A DNA stretch of 64,000 bases from Ectocarpus siliculosus. Lineage: Eukaryota; Sar; Phaeophyceae; Ectocarpales; Ectocarpaceae. The notes under the pieces were generated by a model. It worked only from the letters and a program-made list of their open reading frames with translations, was not told the DNA's origin and ran no database searches. The position numbers and the translations under genes were made by a program. Position 1 is the first letter of the stretch; each line of letters starts with the position of its first letter. The stretch spans positions 368,345-432,344 of the forward strand of contig FN649756.1 in assembly GCA_000310025.1 (NCBI GenBank), read 5' to 3'. Of the stretch, positions 10,506-20,391 are shown one piece after another.

Positions 10506-13017
10506 ATGACCCCTTACTTCTACTGTAGCCATTACGGGGGCTGCGTAGAGTCGATGGCCGGTGTGATTCTTGGAGAACGGGAGCACAAACGGCGAATAAA
10601 ATATTGGTGTTTTTTTTTCTTCTTTTTCTTTTTTTCGCTGTCTTGTTGCGTATGTTAACAAGGTGTGGTCCGGTCCGCACACGGTGTGGATATTCTTTGC
10701 TCTTTGCTCTTTGCTGTCTTTTTAAGGCGCTACGTGCTTGCGTCTCCTCTGAAATTTTGTTGCGGTTAGGTGTCGCCTTGTCTAGACATTTGGGATGGCT
10801 TGCATGTGGATTACGGAAAACCCTGTGGGTTATCGCTTCGTTTAAGACATTTGCAGAGGTATGCGTGTTTGTGGCCAGGATTCATGGAAGCCTGCTGCTA
10901 CTGCAGTTGACTGCTGATGCTGCTGTCGTCACTACTTGCGTGCAGCAATGGTGTTTGGAAGAACGTGCAAGCATGCCACACGTGATTGGCGTGCGTGCTG
11001 ACAGGTTGATGTGGTAATTTTGATTGGATTATGGGATAGCAGGTAATGCCGCTACTGCTGGTTTGGTGTGGTTCGATATCAGCTTTTCTCTTGGCAGAAG
11101 TTTAGGCGCCGGTTTGTTGCACGAAAGGAGGCTTGAAACAGAAACGCCGTGCTTGATCATTGTCGTAGTTCTCAGTGCGATCCGCCCACAAATATTATCT
11201 CTGTTGTACTTTTTGGTGCCTTTGCGGGTCGTGGTGGTGGTGTGGTGACCCTCCTGGTATTTGCTTTTTTGTTGTTTTTTTCCCCACACGTGTGTCCGAC
11301 CAAGATTCCTCGACGATGGACGCGATCGATCAGATTGAGCGCTCTCCGGCGTAGGAAGGTGTCTTGTGTTAGTATGATTTACTGCCGTGTGTGTTGCACG
11401 TTATTTCCCGGGTGTAGAGTACCGCTTTTTGTATCAACATCTGGGTCATTAAAGAGGAGTCCTTGGTTGTCATGTCAACTTGTGTTATAGTCTCGGGACC
11501 GGTCTGCATTCTCTGCTGGCTGCGAAGTTGAAAACCAGCGAGAAACGTGACCCTGGGGAGCGGATGAGGGGTCAAAGTGGATATTTGAAAATTTACCGCT
11601 TGCGCATGGATCCGCCTTGCGATGTTGTTTTCGTTGTTGAGATGGGCCCTGCTTCATCTCCTGTTGCCTGCTGGGGTTCGATCTAAACAAAGAATAAAGT
11701 CGGTTGGGATGGGTGTCAATTAATGAGGTGGACCCGTGTGTGACGCGCCGCTCTTTCGGCACACAGTGATGAACAATAGTGGCCAGGCAAAGAGTTTTGT
11801 TTTTTGTGGATTGAACCACGGGTGACTTTAACGAAGGGGCTGGCGTTCTCTTTTGCTTACTGCCTTCTCGGCAAATATTCTTGGATCGCGTAGTTTAAGG
11901 GTCAATCCCAGCTCTTGGACCCTCCTAGGCCTGGCTCGGCTCCTCCTTTCTCGCCTTGTCTGTATAGGGTACACAATTTCATGTAGATTCTACACAGAGC
12001 AGGATCTACGCGCTGAACACTGTTTAGATGGATAATCGGGACAGCCCGCAGAGATATGGCCAGCCTCGCGACCATGGCACGCCGCTAAGCGGACACCTAC
12101 CTACCGCAGTAGGCGGACCCTTTGTTTGTGTGTTGACCGGGGCGGTAAGAACGGCCGCTTCTATAGGCGGTGCTTTTGCTTCAGGCGTAAGCCTCAATGA
12201 GTTGTAAAGAGTAGGACGGCGTATTGCTATATTGTCTGCTGTCGCTTCGTACGAACGCCAACGAGAGGAACGTGGGCAGTCGCCGAAAAGTTGATAATGT
12301 TTACGCGAAATGTGGGCATGGTTGCTGTTACTGGATACCGAGAGGGTGAGCTAACGCCGTGCGGCTGCAAGCTCCCACTCTCTCGGTGTCGTGTTGATGG
12401 ACAGAGTACGGGTAGCCAGCGATCAATACTCTACACCTGCTTGGTGTGAGAGTCTTCGTGCTCGTGCTCGGCGAGGGTTATTGCGAGGCGGCGCAACCTT
12501 GAGCTTTGGATAACCTTGACAGGTTCGAGGCGAAAACTGCTGGGCGACAAGCAGCTCTTAATCTGGCCGTATCTCATTCATTGTCCGGACGTGCGTAGTT
12601 GATCGGTCTCACTCAGGGTCTTGGACATATGCGAGCCCGCAGACCCACCTGGCCTCTAACACAAGGGTCGATTCATAGGGTGCCCGCAACGGATGGATCC
12701 GACAAAAGTGGCCTAAACCTTGGCAAGCACGCTCCACCTTGATTGGCAAATACGCCCTAAACAACAACACAAGAATCAAAAGTTTTCACTCAGTATTGTC
12801 AATGTTTGGCTCAACGTGAGGCTCCTGCTAGCGCGAGGATGCTCGGTGATCTACGGCAGCTTTGAAACACCTGGATCAGCCTGTACTTGTGTCAGGGTAG
12901 TGCTCTGCCTGTAACGCCCTGTGCTAGCCGAACACTTCATGGCGGGGCGCGGATGGATTGAAAGTGTTTTTTTTTCTCTACCCCCTCTTCCTACGGGGCT
13001 TGTACATTTTCGTACTT
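10506..13017. other. No gene seen downstream of the kinase
   Basis: This stretch probably includes the kinase 3' untranslated region. It has several T-rich tracts (near 10610, 11265, 12967) and no recognisable exon. A 137-codon frame at 10604-11017 starts in a T-tract and reads as Leu/Phe-rich low complexity, so it is not called. Confidence 0.5.
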
Positions 13018-13502
13018 TTTCATGAAAAGTTTCATGGAAGTCCATGGACTTCCATGGACTTCCATGGACTTCCATGATCTTTCATGAAACATTTCATGGA
13101 ATTCCATGGAAGTCCATGGAACTCCATGAAACTTTTCACGGCATTCCGTGAAAAGTTCCATGGATGTCCATGACATTTTTGTCATGAAACTTTCCATGAA
13201 ATAATTTCACTCCTTGTCATGAAACATTTCATGGAATAATTTCATGGACGTTCATGACATGCTTTCATGAACGTTCATGACATGTTTCATGAACGCCCAT
13301 GAACGTTCATGAAAACAAATGTCATGATAGCCCATGAACGTCCATGGAATGTTTCATGGACGTCCATGGTCTTTCATGAAATATTTCATGAACATCCATG
13401 AACGTTCATGAAAAGTTTCATGGACGTTCATGGGCTTTCATGAAAAGTTTCATGAAAGCCCATGGACATCCATGAAATGTTTCATGAACGAACGCCCATG
13501 GA
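13018..13502. repeat. CATG-module palindromic array 1
   Basis: This is about 485 bp in which CATG recurs mostly every 10 to 12 bases. Two kinds of module dominate, TCCATGGA and TTTCATGAAA, joined by a variable two-base spacer (AG, CT, CA, CG, AT). Every module is its own reverse complement, so the array has no strand. The left part is regular; the right part holds more variants such as TTCATGAACG and CGCCCATG. Open frames through it read as Met/His/Trp/Ser-rich repeats on both strands and are artefacts of the repeat. Confidence 0.9.
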
Positions 13503-14270
13503 ATAATTGCTGCTTCTAGCACTGCACGAAAGGGAACACAGTCTCGCAAATCTACTCGTAGCGTTCGTCTTCTTACGTTTGACTTGACCAATAGGCTACA
13601 CGGTCGACTGGCGGGCTAGAGGCTGCTCCTCGATTCTCGTGGGGGTATGCATGATAACATTGCGAAGACGACCCTGTATTGTACGGCGTGTCTGCCATCT
13701 CTCTGCGATCTCCACAGCTACTCAGCGCCAGCGATAATGCAAACCATGCGAGGGCGGGACGCTGAAGCGTCGACGCGTCGGCGGAAAACCCGAGGATACA
13801 TGGGGATATGTCCCCGCCCCCCCCCAAAATTGAACAAAATTACCCCGATTTTCGATTATGTAGAGTACAGTAGGCCTACCTAACTAACTGAGTGTCTTTA
13901 ATTTGTGTTCACGACACTACGGCTTCGAAACGCACCTCACCTACCTCACTCGGCAATGGCTAGGTACCGGTTGGAAGCGTTTTTCCCTTTCGCAATCCTC
14001 CACCCCTCCATTATCCGACGGTTCGCCAGATCGGGTCTGGCTGTGATGGGACACCCATTCATTGCTGAACGCGACGAGCTGGCGGTGGAGGCCGTCGGCG
14101 AGGTTGTTGTGCCCGACCGTTTGGCTTCTTCTCCCGCGGCTCTGCTGATGGGCGGAGGATGGTGTCCACCACTAACTTTTCTTTCGGCTTGGAGCAGATG
14201 CACCTTGAGCCCGCCGTGTGATTCATCTCAATTATTATAATGGTAGTTATTTTTTATTTATTTTTATATT
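13503..14270. other. Unique spacer between the two CATG arrays
   Basis: This segment is non-repetitive. It contains a C-run at 13815-13825 and a 111-codon frame at 13905-14240 (+) with no recognisable motif. It ends in a TATTTATTT-type AT-rich stretch. It may be the core of a mobile unit flanked by the arrays, or ordinary sequence. Confidence 0.4.
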
Positions 14271-14843
14271 TTTCATGGAAGTCCATGGAGCTCCATGGAA
14301 ATTTTCATGAAACTCCTTGGACGTTCATGAAACATTTCATGGCATTTCATGGAACTCCTTGGACTTCCATGAAATATTTCATGAAGAGTTCCATGGACGT
14401 CCATGGACTTCCATGGAGCTCCATGGGCGTCCATGAAAAGTTTCATGGAAGTCCAACGAAGCCCATACGCATTTCATGGAGACCAATGTCCAACACTGCC
14501 GAGGCTCATTGGCGGCATTTATCAACCAAGTTGGCGTCACTGGAATATTTCTTGAACGTCCATGAAATGTTTCATAGACTTCCATGATGAAATATTTCAT
14601 GGACTTCCATGGACTTCCATCGACATGGTGTCATGGACTTCCATGGACTTCCATGAAACTTTCCATTTTTCCATGAACTTCCATGGACTTCCATGGACTT
14701 CCATGAAACATTTCATGGAAGTCCACGGAAGTCCATGGAATTCCATGAAATATTTCATGGAAGTCCATGGAAGTCAATGGACTGGTTTCATGGAAGACCA
14801 TGGACGTCCATGGACTTCCATGGACTTCCATGAAATATTTCAC
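14271..14843. repeat. CATG-module palindromic array 2
   Basis: About 570 bp of the same TCCATGGA and TTTCATGAAA modules as array 1, interrupted near 14450-14550 by about 100 bp of unrelated or decayed sequence. CATG spacing is typically 10 where GA is followed by TC, and 12 where AAA is followed by TTT. Regular runs of TCCATGGACT occur near 14600-14720 and 14810-14830. Confidence 0.9.
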
Positions 14844-15552
14844 CAAAAAATACTGTAATGTAGATGACTGCCTTCCTACCCGGTCTTCGGCTTCATTCCT
14901 GCAATTCATGTTGATTAGCATACCCCTTTTCACGGGTAGGCACCCCTATTACGACATCGCTCCCAGTAGACGATTACACCAGCGTGGTAGACTTTGCGAG
15001 TCGGCCCCCGCTTTGCGTACGAGGCGGGGGGGGGGAGGAGCCCGACCGACTACTACTACATACCTTCCAAACCTGTGGTGGGTGCAGTGTGTCCGTGGGC
15101 TGCCGCACCCTGGTTGTAGACTATAGTTTTCGAAGGAAACGGACTCACTCGCACATCACTCACTGGATCGTTAGGCTCCTATTGGCGTAGAAACGACTAG
15201 CCTGCAGACCAAGCAATGCACTGGAGTTGGAAGATTCATTATGTTTGCTCTTGATCTAAGAATGTTTCTAGGCTTGTGAAGTCCTTCGAAGTATGAAGCT
15301 GGGCGGTGTTGTCAGTAATCTTTTCGCTGGATGCGACCGTCACGGTTCCGTCACGTGTCCTACAAATTCTTCGAATCTTGTTCCGTGTTGTTGTGTTGTT
15401 GCAAGTGCGATATAAATACATGTCTTCATGTTTCGTCGCCGTTGGCACCAAGTACGTCCCAAAGCTGATAAAGCGACCTTAGGAAATGATGCAGCAGTGA
15501 AACATTACTGAAAGAAATCTTCTGGAAACCCTCTACTCTTTTTTCTTTATTT
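14844..15552. other. No gene seen
   Basis: Apart from a G-run at 15026-15034, nothing recognisable was found. Confidence 0.5.
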
Positions 15553-15843
15553 CTTCACTTCAAATCAGCGCTCACAGCACTAGTGCCGTTTACTCCAACC
15601 CGTGGTCACACAGAAGAGCCCTTCTCCACCCTCCCCTCCTACTTTGCCTTCGATTTTTAATGCGAGAAGAGTTCAGCACTCTCTTCCCTCTGTGCACACA
15701 CGAACGAGCGCTATCCACTAGACCAGGAGCGGAAGCGAGAGAAAAACTCACTTTGCAAGAAAAGCTCGCTTACGCCGGGATTCGAACCCCTGACCTGACC
15801 TCTAGAAGGTTTCGCGGATACCAACTAGACCACCAGGGCGACC
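15553..15843 (-). mobile_element. tRNA-derived SINE, copy 1
   Basis: Read on the minus strand, the element begins GGTCGCCCTGGTGGTCTAG. It has a box A-like TGGTCTAGTTGG, then a perfect RNA polymerase III box B (GGTTCGAATCC, on the + strand at about 15778-15788). A second box A-like TGGTCTAGTGGATAGC follows downstream, so the head looks like two tRNA-like units. The body ends near TTTGAAGTGAAG and an A-rich tail (AAATAAAGAAAAAAG in minus orientation). A second copy at 45543-45843 shares its whole length with small indels, which rules out a single-copy tRNA gene. The acceptor stem does not close properly. Confidence 0.85.
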
Positions 15844-17348
15844 GGTGTATGCTACTCCACGGTAACAAAGACGAGCGAGCGTACAGTGGTACCAAATAGT
15901 ATTTTGTTTCTTTTTTCTGCTGGATTCACCGTTAATTCTTCGGCGAAATGAATATAATGGTCATCCAGTATCAAGCTGTTGGTTTTGCGCTCGAACGTAC
16001 CGCCAGTTCTTACCCCAGCTTTCAGGTACTCACACCGATGCGCGTCTTGTAACCACACTCGCACTACTGTAGTGTTATATTCGATGCACTTTACGCGGTT
16101 CGTAGAATGCTCTAAACGATTCTCCACACCACAGAGTGAAATTCCCACCAGATCCGCTGTCACCTCTCGGGTCGACCATCGATTTCATTCAATTTTCGCA
16201 AACCTGACACTTCATGACGTCGTCCCCTGCTGCCGGCATTTCACCCAAGTCTTTTCGGCGGGTGAAACTGTCGTGACTCTTCCCACATAACAGCTGGCCG
16301 GGTGCCTGACTCTCGCCGAGTCTCGAAACGTTTTCGTCACTACTGGGTTACTTGTTTCAAGAACGTGTTGGCCATACGGAGTGAAGTTGGTTTCTAGTTT
16401 TCGGGCTAAAAACGTCTCCTACCAGGTCGCAACCACGCGATCATCTGCACAACCTTTCCAGTACTGCTCGTTTTCTTTGACGATCACACGTTTCCTCAGT
16501 CAATCGACATCACTGTCCTTTGAGAAACGAGAATGGTGTCGCTCCCACAGCACGTTTTCCTCGTGCAGACGAGGAAAGCAGGAGGGAGATAGCAGGACGT
16601 GAAACGAGAAAAGAAACGGAATGAAAGTGATGGAGAAGCCAGAATCAGGAACATAAGCCTGTGTCCGATGTAAGGCAATTGCTGTCCCTATTCCTCCCAT
16701 CACACCAGTTCCAGGTTTGGCGTATTGCTTGATGCTATTAACATTTCTGGGGTTCCTATGCATACAGAGTACAATTGACACACGGTCGATTGTCTTATAA
16801 TGTGTGCGAGAGCCTGACAGGCGAGAATCCGGCACCGAACACCCCGGGATAGTTTGTAGGGATGTGGGGGGAACGTCTTGGGGGTCGAGTGAAGCGGAGA
16901 AGTGATACCTGTGTCTTGATGTTCGAGCTCCTTACTCATTTGCAGGTAATTGGGGGGCATGGTCTGTGAAACTCCTGCGGTGAATTTCACTCCAGGGACA
17001 AGGATTGTTTTGTTACTTATCCTCGCTTGTCGAGTGGGGGGTGATGGGCTATGTGCATCGAGTACCCCTACTGATCTCCTTTTGTCCAGCATATCACTTG
17101 CTGCTAAGAATGTTTCTTTACGTAATTAATCTTTCGAAACAAGTCTGAAATCTTGGATGCACCCAGCATTTTTCGCGCACACAATAAACCCCGGGAAGTG
17201 TTCAGAAATCGTAAAACCAGCCCCTTTCCATGGCATCCGAAACACCGCGCGCATACACTACTCTCTATACCAGAGTTGTGAGCAGCACACGCCAGTGTGT
17301 GTGTCTTTTCGGTTCTGGAGCTTCAACATGCACCGACCAAGCATCACG
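15844..17348. other. No confirmed gene
   Basis: A minus-strand frame ending at 15852 and open to about 16163 has ordinary-looking composition (for example VKCIEYNTTVVRVWLQ) but no family match I know and no supporting splice sites. Nothing else was found. Confidence 0.4.
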
Positions 17349-19996
17349 TCATGGGTTGACCGCCATCGTCACCCAAGTAATAGGAGATTGTGGTACCCCG
17401 TCCGTCCCACCACGAGCACCTTTCATTGCTGCTGCCGCAGTTACGCCTGCCAGAATCGCTCCTCCCCCGTCCCTGTCTCCCGTGATCTTATGAATGCTCC
17501 GCGACTGCCCGTCGACCAGTCGCAGATGGTCCACGAAGCTCGGCCACAGCAGCACCAGGCAAAACTCGTCTGAGACCGAACTTCTTGACGCGTCCCCTTC
17601 GCTCACACTCGCCTCCTCTTCGCCCCCTCTTCGATGCGTCTGGCTTCCCTCCTGCGTCGTTCCTGTAGCTCCAGCATCGTCCGAGTGATCGGTTTGCGGC
17701 TCCGGCGGGACCTCTAGTCCCGGTATCAAGGAAGTCTCGAAGGAAGCTTGCGAGGCCGGGCTAATCTGGGTCCATTGGTGTCGCCGCGCCTTGGCCAGGG
17801 CCTCGTCGCTCTCTCCCGCATCGACCACCTGGAGCCTCCCCTTGACCCGAAACTGCTCCCGGGTTTTCTTCAGGCAAAAGCATACCTCCCCGGCTGTGGC
17901 AGAGGGTGGGGGGTTTGGTTAAACATCGGCAGCCAAGTCCTATCAGATCTATGAATACGTTGCCATCGTCGTACCTCCGCAACACTCGACACGAATGACT
18001 TTTGCAAACTGGCACCGAGACGAGTGGCCTTTGCAAGCGGGTCCGCCAAAATACCTGGCTAATGGAACTACCCACCTTCTACGGCTCATGATACCGTATC
18101 ATTGTTTCATCAGTGCATACTTACGGTGCCAAAAAATCATGATAGGAGGGCGCGCAAGACTATTGCTGCGGGGGTCCAACGGCATCGGAGGGAAAAACGA
18201 TCGATACAGCATTTGTCACATGCTCTAAAGAGCGTGTGCAGATTGGTGCCAACGGTGGTCTGTGCCTGCAACCTCGGTTGGGCCGGGAAGTTTGGCACAC
18301 GAGAGCACACAACTTGGTCTTGTTTCGCAGCGACTTCACAACTCCGAAAAGTGAATAATACAAAATCTTTGAGGCGACAAAAAAAAACCGGTCGAGGTTT
18401 CGCACCTATGCAAGGGAGTAGGCTTCATCTATGGCCGGTTTTCAGCTGCACCGATGCAACCTAGTACAACCCCCCCCCCCCCCCCCCTCCCCCCTTTTTT
18501 TTCTTCTTTCCTTCTTCCCCCCCTNNNNNNNNNNNNNNNNNNNNNNNNNNNNNNNNNNNNNNNNNNNNNNNNNNNNNNNNNNNNNNNNNNNNNNNNNNNN
18601 NNNNNNNNNNNNNNNNNNNNNNNNGGTAAAACCCCCCCCCCCCCCGGCTTAGGCCCCCCCCCCCGGTGTTTGCCATCGGGGTTGGGTTTTCGTCGCTTGG
18701 CAACGACGTTGTAAAACAAGCCGCCCCCCCCCGTGTTTGCCATCGGGATTGGGTTTTCGTCGCTTGGCAACGACGTTGTAAAACAAGCCAATTCACTTCG
18801 TGAACTCGGCAACCAGGTTGCCGTTTTTTTTTTACCTCTGTTTTTTTTTTTGGCGGTAACCATGAATGGTGGTCGAGTAGATCATGTTGTGCGGGGTGGA
18901 GAAACCTCACTCCGCGCAAGGGGGATGATCGCACCACGTTGTGTTAAATTGGTCAAGCATCCTCGAGGCAGTTACACAGTGCTTATAACTGTCTCTGGAA
19001 GTGAAAGCACCAGAAAATAAATTAAGTCATACGCAGCTGTCATCCGTACGCAAGGAAGTAAGCACAAGATGCCGAACACCCTTAGCAGGATGCAGCTCAC
19101 CCTTCATGCGACTCGCCGAATACCTCACGGTGCTTCGCGCTTGGTGATGTGAGAGCCTGGTCCGGTGAGAACCCGGCATGCTCCGTCCCGGCTTTGTAGG
19201 GATGCGAGGTCAATGGTCTAACGGCTACGGCATGCACGACTATGAGTACCCCCTCCCCCCCCCGCCTACACAGCAGTGCTTGCTCACCGGGATCAGCGGC
19301 AATCTCGGGGACCTTTTGGCTCCTTCTATCAGTGACAAACTTGAGGGCACCCTTGTCTTCGTAGAACCCTCGGAACACCCAGGTTCTGCAGGAAGCCCCG
19401 CCGCCGATCGCCGCCGTTGCGAGCTGGCAGTACTTGGCTGTTGGGTCGTTCTTGTGCCGTGCAATACTGGAAAAAAGGTGTGCGGATTGTGTACGCCCAA
19501 GCCGAGCATGAACGCTGGGAAGTAGCTGCCCGCTCGGTATGCCGCGATATTTTAAAAGAGACGTTGCAGGGTAGACTATGCATATGTGATGTACAGCAGT
19601 ACAGTAGAACCACGTCCAAAGGTATCTATAGTACATAGTAGTGGTACATGTGCTGCAGTCTACCGCCGTACCGTACACACACAGATAAACCCACAAATCA
19701 ACCGCACAAGGCACGACCTTGAGAGTCAATCTTGCGCCCACACAACCGTATCAACACTTGCCCGACGTTTCTGAGACTCGGTAATACATGCATGATCATG
19801 CATCTCTCTGACGCAGAAGACGTCGAGAAGATGCGTATTCGAGATTCGAGATTCGAGATGTAATGTGCTGTATGTAATTGTACAGCAGTAGTGTAGTACT
19901 CTCCACGATGCCGCCGTTGGAAAACGGCCCTCACCCTTGCTGTAGTGAAGCTTGCCATGTTGGTGTAGATGCTGTTCCGGTGGACGCTGCCGCCAT
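17349..19996 (-). CDS. Pyridoxamine 5'-phosphate oxidase-like FMN-binding protein (Alr4036-type)
   Basis: Three exons on the minus strand, 19996-19935, 19466-19288 and 17893-17349, join in phase to 261 residues plus stop. The start is the ATG at 19996-19994. The split-barrel flavin-binding fold is recognised from successive motifs: TWQASLQQG near residue 13, AKYCQLATA about 31-39, CRTWVFRGF 47-55, FVTDRRSQK 64-72 (FMN-phosphate contact region in the family), TREQFRVKGRLQVV 91-104, a Phe-Cys-Leu-Val and VDHLRL strand, and a terminal WVTMAVNP. Family members are usually about 190-260 residues. A Gly/Ala-rich insertion precedes the C-terminal Trp. Intron 1 is 468 bp; intron 2 (17894-19287) holds element X copy B and the assembly gap. 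Members bind FMN, but their true substrates are mostly unproven, so oxidation of pyridoxamine phosphate should not be assumed. It is divergent from the M20 gene. Confidence 0.92.
18469..19263 (-). mobile_element. Element X, copy B, inside an intron
   Basis: This copy lies in reverse orientation in intron 2 of the FMN-protein gene. Its G-run/GTACTCATAG end is at about 19245-19263, some 24 bp from the splice donor. Its tail has two of the roughly 67-bp units (near 18665-18725 and 18733-18790) and long C-runs. The far end runs into the 100-N gap, with another C-run and a pyrimidine tract at 18469-18524. The exact far boundary and any target duplication cannot be read because of the gap. Confidence 0.75.
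18525..18624. other. Assembly gap of 100 N
   Basis: There are exactly 100 N bases between C-rich homopolymer tracts. The round number suggests a default scaffold gap of unknown true size. It lies wholly inside an intron and does not affect the coding model. Confidence 0.95.
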
Positions 19997-20391
19997 AGCT
20001 GTTACTGCTGCACCCCGACCAGAGACGGAAGACAGGCTGGGAGCAAGCTTTGTCCAAGAGGTGACTCTCATCAGGTGAAGGAAGTAGAGCAACCAGGACA
20101 GAGAAGGGGCGGCACGGCGGCACGACACCTATGCACATCTCCTCGCTGGACTGTTGTTTTCCTCCCCCCCCTGCCATAATCCATGGGACGGAACTCCCAG
20201 AGGATCCAGCTCGCGTGTGCCCTCTGTGGCCCTGCTGTGGGCCCTGAAATCAAGCCAGTCCTCACAGCTCACGAACGCGCGACGTTTGCTTGGCAGGCCT
20301 CACACGAACACCCGTGGCAGCTAGTGCCTGCATAACTCACGCAAGCAACGAAGATAAGCAGTAAAGCAGTAACCGTACCGCTGTAGCTCCT
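19997..20391. promoter_or_regulatory. Shared divergent upstream region
   Basis: This 395-bp interval separates the start codons of the FMN-protein gene (-) and the M20 deacetylase (+). Both 5' untranslated regions and promoters must lie here unless there are upstream non-coding exons. No clear TATA box was seen. A short C-run occurs at 20163-20171. A bidirectional promoter is an inference from geometry alone. Confidence 0.5.

Noticed and set aside
10604-11017. 137-codon frame downstream of the kinase
   Set aside because: It starts inside a T-tract and reads as Phe/Leu low complexity; it is more likely 3' untranslated or intergenic DNA.
13018-14843. CRISPR-like repeat array
   Set aside because: Spacers are only two bases, modules are palindromic, there are no cas genes, and the DNA is eukaryotic.
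14562-14933. Open frames of about 100 codons, rich in Met, Trp, His and Ser, on both strands through the CATG arrays
   Set aside because: They arise because the palindromic repeat unit lacks stop codons in several frames; the same peptides appear on both strands.
15775-15843. Possible functional tRNA gene on the minus strand
   Set aside because: The acceptor stem does not pair correctly, the anticodon stem is short, and a near-identical copy at 45.8 kb is embedded in the same longer repeat. It is a SINE head.
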